From an uncultured SAR116 cluster alpha proteobacterium (lineage in GTDB: Bacteria > Pseudomonadota > Alphaproteobacteria > Puniceispirillales > Puniceispirillaceae), in assembly GCA_902623185.1 (NCBI GenBank), contig CACNSW010000004.1, positions 18,904-82,903 of the forward strand: a stretch of 64,000 nt of DNA. The letters run 5' to 3'. The translations under genes and the position numbers were made by a program. This document shows positions 53,139 to 62,465 of this stretch, one piece after another. The notes beneath the pieces were generated by a model. It had not been told where the DNA came from and searched no databases. It worked only from the letters and a program-made list of their open reading frames with translations. The stretch's first letter is position 1; every line of letters starts with the position of its first letter.

Positions 53139-55669
53139 GATTCACTGTTTTGATAGCGTTGTTCTTACCATTGGGCATGTTGGCAACCCTTATTTGTGAA
53201 AAGCTCTATCAGTGCTTAAGACTTCATCGGCAACACTATTTGGTGAGGAAATTCAATTTGTCAAAGAAAGATAATTTAGACAATCAAATTCAAGAACTGA
53301 TTAGTATGCTAGACACCAAAAATTATAGTTTGGTTCTGAAAAGATCTCGACCTCTTTTAAAAAATAATAAAGGCTCGTTTTTACTTCACCATATAGTTGG
53401 ATTAGCAAGCTTGCACACCGAAAGGTATGAATACGCATTGAGTTGCTTCAAACGTATGGTTGAGATTGACAAAAAGTCAGCTATTGCAAATCTGTTGGTA
53501 ACTAATACCTATCTCAATCTCCAAAAGTATCTATCTGCAGAGAGCTGGGCTAAGGCTACTTTGAACCTAGCACCAAAAAACGAAGATGCGCTCATATACC
53601 TTAGTGTTGCTTTGATTGAATTAAACAAACTACAGGAGGCACAAGAAATTCTGAGCCGAGCTGCTAGTTTAAACGACAAAAATATCCAGATACTTATCAA
53701 CTTGGGGGTTGTGAACCACAAGTTGGGAAAACTAGATGAAGCTGTGGTCAATTTTGAAAGTGCACTAAAGCTCAACGCATGTTCACTTGATGCACATTTT
53801 AATCTTGGTAATCTTTTACGCGACAAGAAGGAGTTTGAGAAAGCGGAAAAACATTTCCAATCCGCAATAAAACTAAACCCAAATAACATTCATGTGCTCA
53901 CTAATTTGGGACATATGCTTCAAAATCTTAACCGAACTGACGAAGCTGTTGGACATTTCAGCGAATTAGTTCGCATTGACCCCAATAATGTTGAAGGGCT
54001 TGTCGGGCTCGGTTGGGCTTCGATGCAAAAAGATAATTTTGGGGATGCTATATTCTATTTTCAAAGGGCATTAGCGATTAATCCAAAACTTTCGGACGTG
54101 CAAGCTAATCTAGCAACGGCTTTTGGAGAAATAGGTGAAATTCGCAAGTCCATAAGGCACAATGAAATTGCTGTAAAACTAAATCCAAATCTTCCAGAGC
54201 CACTAAATAATCTTGGAATGGCCTACGCTAAATTGAACGACCCAATTAAATCGTTGGAATATCACAAGAAGGCTCTTGACATAAATCCAAATTATATTGG
54301 CACAAAGGCAAAACTAATTCATCAGGGCCAAATAGTTTGTGATTGGACGTTTTATGAAAAGTACGAAGCTGACATTCCAAATATGGGAATAGGAGCTGAT
54401 CCAATTCCACCTTTTATAGGCCTTGCATTGGAGGATAACCCGGAACGACAGAGATTGAGGTCTGAGTCTTTTATTAAGACGATCAAAGGATACACAACAG
54501 GCCTCCCTGAGAGCCAACAACTGTTAATAGATCAGAAGATAAGAATTGGTTTTTTTTCAGCTGATTTTCATGACCATGCGACAATGTACTTGGCAGCTGG
54601 TTTATTTCGTGAAATTGATCGAAAAAAATATGAGGTGTTCATTTATAGTTATGGCGAAACGATGCACGGTAAAATTCACGAAGAACTAACCTTGAATGCT
54701 GACTTGTTTGTAAATGCAGCCAAAATGAGTAATGCCGAAATAATACAGCATGCCAGATCGCATAATATAAATGTAGCCATCGATATGAAAGGCTTTACTT
54801 TTCAAGGTAGGCTTGATTTGTTTTTAGAGCGGATTGCACCGATACAAATAAGTTATCTCGGTTACCCCGGGACAGTTGGAGCTTTACAAATTGACTACCT
54901 CATCGCTGATGAAGTTCTTATCCCAAAGCAGCATCGAAATTCATACTGCGAAAAAATCATATTCTTACCAAACAGCTATCAGCCAAACGACAATAAAAGA
55001 CAGATCGAGACATATTGTGATTTTCCGTATAACAAAAGAAGCAATGATGATCTCATAAAGTTTTGCTGCTTTAACAATACTTACAAAATTACTCCTTTAG
55101 TATTCTCTATTTGGATGCGAACGCTATCAAAATTTTCAAATTCAATTTTATGGCTCTTTAAATCTAATAAATTTGCCGAGGCAAATTTATGTGAAGCAGC
55201 AAAAAAATCAGGTGTTGATCCAGCTCGAATAATCTTTGCAGACAGAGTTTCGCACCACAAACATCTTGGGAGGATTGGCGTTGCAGATCTCTTTCTAGAT
55301 ACATTTCCGGTGAACGCTCACACTACTGCAAGTGACGCACTTTGGGCTGGTGTCCCGGTACTGACAATGGCTGGAAAACAATTTGCCGCGAGGGTTGGGG
55401 CAAGTCTGTTGAACGCAACAGGTCTGCATGAATTAATCACGGAGAGTCCTGAGGAGTATGAAAAAACATTATGTAAGTTAGCTGCCGATATTGGAAAACT
55501 CCGGGACCTAAAACAAAATATTCTACTTAACAAAAACCATTTTGCCCTTTTCGATACTGAAAGGTACGCAAGGCATTTTGAAAGTGCGATAGATAAAGTT
55601 GTTGAACAAAAAACTTCCGGCATTTCGGGTGACATTTTTGTCCCAAGGAAATATGGAGCAGCTATGTGA
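53135..55669 (+). CDS. TPR/SPINDLY-type O-GlcNAc transferase homologue (GT41)
   Basis: 844 residues: a hydrophobic N-terminal segment (about 2-22) that may anchor it, about eight to ten TPR units (residues 85-410, for example NACSLDAHFNLGNLLRDKKE and PNLPEPLNNLGMAYAKLNDP), then the GT41 catalytic region (about 455-830) with RIGFFSADFHDHATMYLAAG, ISYLGYPGTVGALQIDYLIA, FCCFNNTYKITPLVFSIWMR, FLDTFPVNAHTTASDALWAG and VPVLTMAGKQFAARVGASLL. Family members add GlcNAc or another sugar to Ser/Thr of proteins. TTG 53135 overlaps the previous stop; ATG 53177 is an alternative. Last gene of the operon. Confidence 0.88.
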   Translation: MRFTVLIALFLPLGMLATLICEKLYQCLRLHRQHYLVRKFNLSKKDNLDNQIQELISMLDTKNYSLVLKRSRPLLKNNKGSFLLHHIVGLASLHTERYEYALSCFKRMVEIDKKSAIANLLVTNTYLNLQKYLSAESWAKATLNLAPKNEDALIYLSVALIELNKLQEAQEILSRAASLNDKNIQILINLGVVNHKLGKLDEAVVNFESALKLNACSLDAHFNLGNLLRDKKEFEKAEKHFQSAIKLNPNNIHVLTNLGHMLQNLNRTDEAVGHFSELVRIDPNNVEGLVGLGWASMQKDNFGDAIFYFQRALAINPKLSDVQANLATAFGEIGEIRKSIRHNEIAVKLNPNLPEPLNNLGMAYAKLNDPIKSLEYHKKALDINPNYIGTKAKLIHQGQIVCDWTFYEKYEADIPNMGIGADPIPPFIGLALEDNPERQRLRSESFIKTIKGYTTGLPESQQLLIDQKIRIGFFSADFHDHATMYLAAGLFREIDRKKYEVFIYSYGETMHGKIHEELTLNADLFVNAAKMSNAEIIQHARSHNINVAIDMKGFTFQGRLDLFLERIAPIQISYLGYPGTVGALQIDYLIADEVLIPKQHRNSYCEKIIFLPNSYQPNDNKRQIETYCDFPYNKRSNDDLIKFCCFNNTYKITPLVFSIWMRTLSKFSNSILWLFKSNKFAEANLCEAAKKSGVDPARIIFADRVSHHKHLGRIGVADLFLDTFPVNAHTTASDALWAGVPVLTMAGKQFAARVGASLLNATGLHELITESPEEYEKTLCKLAADIGKLRDLKQNILLNKNHFALFDTERYARHFESAIDKVVEQKTSGISGDIFVPRKYGAAM

Positions 55670-56043
55670 GCTCACAAAATAAAGTATATTAAAAAATATA
55701 GAACCATCATTCTAATTGACGGAAAAAAATAACAATTCTTATTACGACAGTTGCAAAAAACCAATTTAAAATCAGTGAATTGTTAATCGTTGCCCTTTTA
55801 TAGTGTTTTACATTACTCAAAAAAGCCCATCGTAGAAAATGACCAATTGGCGGAAAAGTGCGCTTGTCTCTTGATTTGATAAAAAGGGTGTCGTGAACTT
55901 CTTAATGAATTTCTTAAACCAGTCTGGTTGGGATATGTCAAAATAGAAAGTCCTCATGAGTTGAAACAGGAGTATTTTTCATAGCTTGAAAAATTGAGAT
56001 TAGCAGTGAAATAATGGGATAAAAATGGGACAGATCGAAAATA
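55670..56043. other. AT-rich intergenic region without recognisable gene
   Basis: About 374 bases between the OGT homologue and xth. I see no open frame with a ribosome-binding site, no tRNA and no clear stem-loop terminator. Confidence 0.5.
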
Positions 56044-56823
56044 ATGAGAGTTGCAACTTGGAACATAAATTCAATAAGATTACGAATTGAGCTGGTAATA
56101 GAGTTTATTCAAAAACACAACATCGACGTGCTCTGCCTCCAGGAAACGAAAACAGAAGATAAGTTTTTCCCAACATCGACGTTGGCGCAGGCAGGCTGGC
56201 CCCATCATGCCTTTCGTGGTGAGAAATCATATAACGGTGTGGCAATAATTTCCCGATCTCCACTGACGCAAATCCACTATAGAGACTGGGCTGGCAGATC
56301 TGATTGTCGGCATATTAGTGCGCAGATTGAAAATGGCCCGTTGATTCATAACTTTTATGTTCCAGCTGGTGGCGACGTGCCTGACCGTAAGGTAAATCTG
56401 AAATTTGGCCACAAGTTAGATTTCATCTGTGAGATGACCCGACATTTCACGTGTCAAAAACCACATAACGCGATTCTGGTCGGTGATTTGAATATCGCGC
56501 CCCTCGCTCAGGATGTTTGGTCCTCACAACAGCTGTTGAAAGTTGTAAGCCACACCCCAGTTGAGACGGAGTCGCTGAAAAAGTTGATAAGTGATGGAGG
56601 GTGGTTTGACATTGTTCGAGAGCATTTTGGTGCTGATGAAAAGCTTTATTCATGGTGGTCATATCGGGCTCGAGATTGGGCGGCGAGTAACCGAGGCCGC
56701 AGGCTTGATCATGTCTGGATGAGCCATGACATCGCCCCATCGGTAAAGATGGTGGAGATAAAGGCAGATTACCGCGGTGCGGAAAAACCGTCCGACCATG
56801 TGCCTGTGATTGCTGAACTCTAA
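56044..56823 (+). CDS. xth: Exodeoxyribonuclease III
   Basis: AP endonuclease/3' exonuclease of base-excision repair. The 259 residues begin RVATWNINSIRLR, contain the metal-binding Glu in CLQETKTED, VGDLNIAP, the RRLDHVWMS segment and the final SDHVPVIAEL catalytic His; all family motifs are present. It would process abasic sites left by the uracil-DNA glycosylase encoded at 18.4 kb. It returns to backbone composition after the AT-rich block. Confidence 0.95.
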   Translation: MRVATWNINSIRLRIELVIEFIQKHNIDVLCLQETKTEDKFFPTSTLAQAGWPHHAFRGEKSYNGVAIISRSPLTQIHYRDWAGRSDCRHISAQIENGPLIHNFYVPAGGDVPDRKVNLKFGHKLDFICEMTRHFTCQKPHNAILVGDLNIAPLAQDVWSSQQLLKVVSHTPVETESLKKLISDGGWFDIVREHFGADEKLYSWWSYRARDWAASNRGRRLDHVWMSHDIAPSVKMVEIKADYRGAEKPSDHVPVIAEL

Positions 56824-56880
56824 ACATTGGCTAAGGGCCTCACTCTTTTAACGTCTGGAAATTTGGCGTATATGCACAGC

Positions 56881-57735
56881 ATGACAAAGTTTGTAAAAAT
56901 GCATGGCCTTGGAAATGATTTCGTGATCATTGATGCGCGCGGTAATGCCAATCTGCAAGTGGACACTGCGTTGGCGTGCGCCATCGCGGATCGGAGACGC
57001 GGCATTGGTTGCGATCAAATTCTTATTTTGCGTGATGTGGCAGGCGCTGATTTATTTATAGAAATTCTGAATAGTGATGGCAGCCGTGCGCAGGCTTGTG
57101 GCAATGGAACGCGCTGTGTTGCCGCGTTGGTTATGAGGGAGATGGATACTGAATCGTTGCAGATCAATACGGATGGTGGTGTTCTGCGAGCTTGGCGTGC
57201 TGAGGATGATTTGGTGTCCGTCGATATGGGAGCGGTTTTAATGGGTTGGCAGGACATACCGCTTGCTCGTGAAATGGACACAATTGAAGTCGAATTAGCG
57301 GCCGCGCCGGGGCCGGCAGTTTGTCATTCGATAGGCAACCCACATGCGGTTATCTTTGTGGATGACGTGGAAGCAGTCAATTTGGAGCGGATTGGCCCTA
57401 TTATCGAACATGATGGTCTCTTTTCTGAAAAGGTTAATCTGTCGATCGTACACAAGCAAGAAGATGATTTGTTTCGGACGCGGGTATGGGAACGCGGTGT
57501 AGGTATAACGATGGCATGTGGCAGTGGTGCTTGCGCTGTTGGCGTCGCAATTTTCAGACGCGGCCTTGGCGGACGTAAAAACAGAATAATGATGGATGGC
57601 GGCCTAATTACTATTGACTGGCAGGATGATGGAAGCATTGGCGGACGTGTCGTTATGACCGGGCCAGTTGCGTATGCATTTCATGGTGTGCTGGATGGAG
57701 CTTTGGCGCTTACAATGAGGGCTTCCAATGACTGA
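56881..57735 (+). CDS. dapF: Diaminopimelate epimerase
   Basis: Cofactor-free epimerase making meso-diaminopimelate for lysine and peptidoglycan. The two catalytic cysteines are in GNGTRCVAAL and ACGSGACAVGVA; the start MTKFVKMHGLGNDFVIID is the classic N-terminus, which fixes ATG 56881 (284 residues); ATG 56872 is possible. The end overlaps mtaB by eight bases. Together with the dapC-like gene it covers two steps of the succinylase pathway. Confidence 0.96.
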   Translation: MTKFVKMHGLGNDFVIIDARGNANLQVDTALACAIADRRRGIGCDQILILRDVAGADLFIEILNSDGSRAQACGNGTRCVAALVMREMDTESLQINTDGGVLRAWRAEDDLVSVDMGAVLMGWQDIPLAREMDTIEVELAAAPGPAVCHSIGNPHAVIFVDDVEAVNLERIGPIIEHDGLFSEKVNLSIVHKQEDDLFRTRVWERGVGITMACGSGACAVGVAIFRRGLGGRKNRIMMDGGLITIDWQDDGSIGGRVVMTGPVAYAFHGVLDGALALTMRASND

Positions 57736-58996
57736 ACGCAATGTACCGAAGCTAGAGACATTTGGTTGCCGACTTAACATCTGGGAATCCGAAGTTATGC
57801 TCACTCAGGCAAGAGATGCCGGACTGAATGACGCGATAATCTTTAACACCTGCGCTGTCACTGCCGAATCAGAGCGGCAGGCTAGGCAGGCAATCCGCCG
57901 CGCGCGCAGGGAAAACCCTGATGCGCGCATTGTTGTGACCGGATGCGCGGCCCAAATCGCTCCACAGAACTGGGCGGATATGCTTGAAGTTGATTATGTC
58001 ATAGGCAATCACGAGAAGCTGCAGCCCGATGAATGGCAGGCGCTGGGCGCTGGCGAAAATGTTAGCGATATAGTGGTTGGTGATGTGATGAGTCTCCGAG
58101 AAACGGCATCTCACATGGTTGAAAGCTTCCATGGTCACACAAGGGGTTTCCTACAAATTCAGCAGGGATGTGACCATCGCTGTACTTTCTGCATAATACC
58201 CTATGGGCGTGGCAATAGTCGCTCGGTACCGCGCGACCGGATCGTCGAATCGGCTAGAAAGCTTATCGATGATGGTTGCGCTGAGATTGTATTGAGCGGC
58301 GTGGACATTACATCTTGGGGAGCGGATCTTCCCAGTCACCCCCGCCTTGGCCAGCTTGTTAGGCATTTGCTTTTCAAGCTACCCAATCTGCCCCGACTTC
58401 GCCTGTCATCTATAGATCCAGCTGAACCCGATCATGATTTGATGGAAATGCTTGAGCATGAGGACAGGCTGATGCCACATCTGCACCTATCTATCCAGCA
58501 TGGAGATGATCTTATGCTCAAACGCATGAAGCGTCGGCATCTCGCGCGCGATGTGATCAGATTTTGTGATGAGGCTAGGCGGAGGCGGCCGGACATTGTT
58601 TTTGGTGCCGACATAATTGCTGGTTTTCCAACAGAGACAAAGACAGCGCACAAAGCGAGTCTTGATCTTATTAATCGAGCCGGAATCACTTTTTTGCATG
58701 TATTTCCGTTCTCGCCCCGCGAGGGAACGCCGGCAGCATTGATGCCACAACTTGATAGAGGTCTCATTCGTGGGCGCGCCGCTGAGTTGCGCGATTTTGG
58801 CCGGATCAGGCAATCGATTTTATTTGAGAATTCAGTTGGCAGCCGTGATCAAATTCTTGTGGAAACAGGCAACATGGGTCATGGGCGCAATTATAGCAGG
58901 ATGCAGCTGTCAGGTGATTATGTAGCGGCGGGAAGCCTTGTTGATGTGACAGTCAAAGAAACACGCGACAACCTTTTGGTGGTTCAGAGGTGTTGA
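57728..58996 (+). CDS. mtaB: tRNA t6A37 methylthiotransferase MtaB
   Basis: Radical-SAM enzyme converting t6A37 to ms2t6A37 in tRNAs reading ANN codons. The N-terminal UPF0004 domain has the cysteines FGCRLN, FNTCAVT and VTGCAAQ; the radical-SAM CX3CX2C motif is GCDHRCTFCIIPYGRG (residues near 143-158); a C-terminal TRAM-like tail follows. 422 residues. It is coupled to dapF and is one base before ftsY, the order dapF-mtaB-ftsY being common in alphaproteobacteria. Confidence 0.94.
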   Translation: MTERNVPKLETFGCRLNIWESEVMLTQARDAGLNDAIIFNTCAVTAESERQARQAIRRARRENPDARIVVTGCAAQIAPQNWADMLEVDYVIGNHEKLQPDEWQALGAGENVSDIVVGDVMSLRETASHMVESFHGHTRGFLQIQQGCDHRCTFCIIPYGRGNSRSVPRDRIVESARKLIDDGCAEIVLSGVDITSWGADLPSHPRLGQLVRHLLFKLPNLPRLRLSSIDPAEPDHDLMEMLEHEDRLMPHLHLSIQHGDDLMLKRMKRRHLARDVIRFCDEARRRRPDIVFGADIIAGFPTETKTAHKASLDLINRAGITFLHVFPFSPREGTPAALMPQLDRGLIRGRAAELRDFGRIRQSILFENSVGSRDQILVETGNMGHGRNYSRMQLSGDYVAAGSLVDVTVKETRDNLLVVQRC

Positions 58997-58997
58997 T

Positions 58998-59915
58998 ATG
59001 AATTGGTTTCAGAAACTCAAGAATGGCCTTGGTAAAACCAGTTCTAAAGTTACAAGCCAATTGTCATCTCTGCTTGGCAAGTCAAAGATTGACGCGGCTT
59101 CGGTTGAGGAAATCGAGGACGCGTTGATTGCGGCGGATCTTGGCACAAAATCGGCAATTCGCTTAGCAGCCTCCATGCGGAAATACAAATTTGACGAGTC
59201 AGTCACAAGTGACTCGCTGGCTGCAGCGCTGTCTGATGGTATCACTGAAATTCTGGAACCAGTCGCCACACCAATTACCATTCGGGACGATGTCAAGCCG
59301 CATGTCATTCTGTTGGTTGGGGTTAATGGTTCTGGAAAGACAACGACTGCTGGTAAACTTGCCTACCAATGGCGAGCTGATGGCAAAAGCGTAATGCTTG
59401 CAGCTGCTGATACTTTTCGTGCTGCCGCCATCGAGCAACTGCAGATCTGGGGTGAACGCACCGGTACCGAGGTGATCGCTGGTATGCAGGGTGGTGATGC
59501 TGCGGCGCTTGCCTATACGGCAATGGAAAAGGCTACGGTGGCAAAAACGGATGTACTCATTATTGACACGGCTGGCCGTTTGCAGAATCGGACCGAACTA
59601 ATGGACGAATTGGCGAAAATCGTACGCGTGACCCGCAAGCTTGATTTAGAGGCGCCACACGATTCCATTATTGTGCTTGATGGTACAGTTGGACAGAATG
59701 CGATCAACCAGGTTAAATCCTTTCGGGAGGTTGCCGATGTCAGCGGACTGATTGTTACCAAGCTTGACGGCTCCGCTAAAGGCGGCATCGTGATTGCGCT
59801 TGCCGAGGAGTTTGGCATTCCGGTCCATGCAGTTGGCGTTGGTGAGGATTTGGATGATCTGCAGGCATTCTCAGCCCGTGATTTTGCCAATGCCCTGACC
59901 GGTGCCAATCAATAA
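58998..59915 (+). CDS. ftsY: Signal recognition particle receptor FtsY
   Basis: SRP-receptor GTPase that docks ribosome-nascent-chain-SRP complexes on the membrane. 305 residues comprising only the NG domains, with no long acidic A domain. G1 is GVNGSGKTTTAGKLA, then DTFRAAAIEQL, DTAGRLQNR and TKLDGSAKGG. Its partner ffh is 1 kb downstream. It converges on the DUF218 gene with six bases between the stops. Confidence 0.96.
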   Translation: MNWFQKLKNGLGKTSSKVTSQLSSLLGKSKIDAASVEEIEDALIAADLGTKSAIRLAASMRKYKFDESVTSDSLAAALSDGITEILEPVATPITIRDDVKPHVILLVGVNGSGKTTTAGKLAYQWRADGKSVMLAAADTFRAAAIEQLQIWGERTGTEVIAGMQGGDAAALAYTAMEKATVAKTDVLIIDTAGRLQNRTELMDELAKIVRVTRKLDLEAPHDSIIVLDGTVGQNAINQVKSFREVADVSGLIVTKLDGSAKGGIVIALAEEFGIPVHAVGVGEDLDDLQAFSARDFANALTGANQ

Positions 59916-59921
59916 AGATCA

Positions 59922-60719
59922 TTAGTCTTTTACTCCAGGCAGAAGATTGTTGCTGCGTCCGGTGAGACGGTAAATCACCAAACCGGCAATCTCATGAAAC
60001 AAACGCCGCATTGAGTCAAAGCCAAGTTGAAGACTGAAGAGCTTTTCAAATTCTATTCCAGTTTTATAATCGACTGGATAGGGGATTATTCCGGTCCATC
60101 CTGCCGCCTCAAAGGAGCCAATTGACCGTGGCATATGCGCAGCAGACGTCACCAAAATCCAACGTGATCCGGCCTGTGGCAGAAGAAGCTGTCGACTGTT
60201 CACGGCATTCTCATATGTGTTACGGCTTTTTTGTTCGAATAGGATTTGCTCATTAGAAACATTAAGGATAGAAAGTAATTTACGAATAATGTCTGGCTCG
60301 CTCCAGCCCCTGCGAAACAACTCGCCTGAAAAACCAGAAAAAACTAGCGGAACGTTGGGGAATTGGCGATGAAGTTTTAGTCCTATCGTTAACCTTTCAG
60401 CGCTACTGCTTTGCTGTGGTTGGCCTCGCTGTTGTGAAATCAGGCCAGACCCAGTGTGGCCTCCTAGTACGATAACGCCATCAATGGGGCGATCATCCAA
60501 ATTTGGGATGGGGAAGCGATTCTCTAGCAACATCAGCGCCGGCTGTGAGAAAGGTAGAAAACCATAGAAAAGCGGCAAACTCACAGCAAACACAACGCAG
60601 GCTCTTTGCAACCGGTGTCGCTTTCGCCACTTGGCGAGCAAGGCAATTATTAGGAGCAAGAAGGGGTGGACTAAAGGCTCGAGGACCAGTGACAGAGTCT
60701 TTGAGAGAACAAAAAACAT
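59922..60719 (-). CDS. DUF218 (ElyC/YdcF-like) membrane protein
   Basis: 265 residues from ATG 60719: two hydrophobic segments at the N-terminus (MFFVLSKTLSLVLEPLVHPF... and RACVVFAVSLPLFYGFLPF), then a DUF218 domain with DGVIVLGGHTGSG, RLTIGLKLHRQFPNVPLVFS, FEQKSRNTYENAVNSRQLL and LVTSAAHMPRSIGSFEAAG. E. coli ElyC is linked to lipid-carrier use in envelope synthesis; the role here is by analogy. The frame stays open 53 codons further upstream, but the conserved family start is at 60719. Confidence 0.87.
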   Translation of the reverse strand: MFFVLSKTLSLVLEPLVHPFLLLIIALLAKWRKRHRLQRACVVFAVSLPLFYGFLPFSQPALMLLENRFPIPNLDDRPIDGVIVLGGHTGSGLISQQRGQPQQSSSAERLTIGLKLHRQFPNVPLVFSGFSGELFRRGWSEPDIIRKLLSILNVSNEQILFEQKSRNTYENAVNSRQLLLPQAGSRWILVTSAAHMPRSIGSFEAAGWTGIIPYPVDYKTGIEFEKLFSLQLGFDSMRRLFHEIAGLVIYRLTGRSNNLLPGVKD

Positions 60720-60932
60720 AATAGTATTCTTGACAATTAATTCTGGATAGCGCAATACCTCGATCAATCTCCGGCCATTGCCGACCGATCCGACCCTCGC
60801 AGGTTCCATCCGTCCTTGAAGTTTTCGAGCACGGGTGACACTTTGCTGTTCAGATATTTTAGGTTGGTAATTGCCCAAAATCGGTGCGCATGGCGACAGC
60901 CTCGTTGAAATGAAAAAGGACTGATCTACGCG

Positions 60933-62432
60933 ATGTTTGACAGCTTGAAAGAAAAACTTCAGGACGTCTTCAGCGGACTCGCTAAGCGTGGGGTGTTAAG
61001 CGAGTCTGACGTGGATGCGGCGTTGCGCGAAGTACGGCTCGCCTTGCTTGATGCAGACGTCGCTTTGCCAGTTGTCAAATCCTTCATTGCCCGGATTCGT
61101 GATGGTGCAATTGGTTCAGATGTGCTGAGGTCAGTCCGCCCGGACCAGCAGGTTATCAAGCTCGTCAATGACGCACTGACAGAGGCTCTTGGTGGCGATG
61201 CCGCACCTCTGAATTTAGCAACAAATCCTCCCGCAGTGATTTTAATTGCTGGTCTACAAGGTTCTGGTAAAACTACGACTGCTGGTAAGCTAGCGCTGCG
61301 GCTGCGGTCGCGTGAGCGAAAAAAGGTGATGCTGGCATCACTCGATGTGACTCGCCCCGCGGCGCGTGAACAGCTGCGACTGCTCGGTGAACAAGCTGAG
61401 GTTGGGGTCCTGCCCGAAGTTGATCAGGAGACACCGGGACAAATCGCCAAGCGTGCTCTGCAGGCCGCCAAATTGCAGGCCTGTGATGTGCTCATTCTTG
61501 ATACAGCTGGCCGTATCAGTATTGACGAAGCGCTCATGAGCGAATTGCGCGACATCAAAAAGTTGACCGACCCGCATGAAATTCTGCTCGTGGCGGACGC
61601 ACTCACCGGTCAGGATGCTGTCAACACCGCTGAGGCATTTCATAATGCTATTAATATTACGGGCATTGTTCTGACCCGCCTTGATGGCGATGCGCGCGGT
61701 GGCGCGGCGCTGTCGATGCGTCACATAACCGGGTGCCCCATCAAACTTGTTGGTGTTGGTGAAAAGCAGGACGCGCTTGAGGATTTTGACCCTGCTCGCA
61801 TGGCCGGCCGCATTCTGGATATGGGTGATGTTGTTGCGTTGGTTGAAAAGGCAGCTGAGACCCTAGAGGCGGATGAGGCGGAGCGTATCGCCAAGCGCAT
61901 GGCTAAGGGTCAGTTCGACATGAACGATTTTCTGGCACAGATTCGCCAGATACAGAAGATGGGTGGCCTTGGTGGTTTGATGGGCATGCTGCCAGGCATT
62001 GGCAAGATGCAGAGACAGATTGCTGCTGCTGGCTTTGATGATTCAATGATTAAGCGCCAGGAGGCGATTATTTTGTCTATGACAAAAAAAGAGCGGGTAT
62101 CCGTTAACCTTTTGAACGCCTCGCGACGCAAACGGATTGCCGCTGGTTCGGGAACTTCGGTTCAGGAAGTGAACAAGATCGTTAAACAATATCAGGACAT
62201 GTCGCGCATGATGAAAAAGCTGGGTGGCAAATCTGGTGCTGCGGCGATGAAGGCGATGATGGGCAATGGCATGTCCAGTGTGGGTGCTGCCGGTGGCGTC
62301 ATGCCCGATATGGATGCGCTTTCAAAAGGAATGGGGAAACTGCCCAATATGCCGGGAATGCCTGGAATGCCGGGTGGTCTAAAGGGCGGGTTGCCCGGTC
62401 TCGGTGGAAAACCATCAAAAAAGAAAAAGTGA
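60933..62432 (+). CDS. ffh: Signal recognition particle protein Ffh
   Basis: SRP54 GTPase that binds signal peptides and 4.5S RNA. N domain at the start, G domain with GLQGSGKTTTAGKLA, DVTRPAAREQL, DTAGRISID and TRLDGDARGG, then the M domain (about 330-430) with methionine-rich helices and the RNA-binding GSGTSVQEVNKIVKQY. The last ~60 residues are Gly/Met/Pro-rich and end in KPSKKKK. 499 residues. First of the ffh-rpsP-rimM-trmD run. Confidence 0.97.
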   Translation: MFDSLKEKLQDVFSGLAKRGVLSESDVDAALREVRLALLDADVALPVVKSFIARIRDGAIGSDVLRSVRPDQQVIKLVNDALTEALGGDAAPLNLATNPPAVILIAGLQGSGKTTTAGKLALRLRSRERKKVMLASLDVTRPAAREQLRLLGEQAEVGVLPEVDQETPGQIAKRALQAAKLQACDVLILDTAGRISIDEALMSELRDIKKLTDPHEILLVADALTGQDAVNTAEAFHNAINITGIVLTRLDGDARGGAALSMRHITGCPIKLVGVGEKQDALEDFDPARMAGRILDMGDVVALVEKAAETLEADEAERIAKRMAKGQFDMNDFLAQIRQIQKMGGLGGLMGMLPGIGKMQRQIAAAGFDDSMIKRQEAIILSMTKKERVSVNLLNASRRKRIAAGSGTSVQEVNKIVKQYQDMSRMMKKLGGKSGAAAMKAMMGNGMSSVGAAGGVMPDMDALSKGMGKLPNMPGMPGMPGGLKGGLPGLGGKPSKKKK

Positions 62433-62465
62433 ACAGATACATTTGCCAATGAGAGGAAGTAAAAC

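Larger units (their letters stand above)
49811..56043. other. Second AT-rich accessory block (sulfotransferase/OGT operon)
   Basis: The block between lolA and xth differs clearly in composition from both neighbours and consists of a five-gene operon with gene-free AT-rich flanks of 425 and 374 bases. Its content (arylsulfotransferase-like protein, sulfotransferase, TPR/OGT) parallels the first AT-rich block. No integrase or flanking direct repeat was found by eye. Confidence 0.6.
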
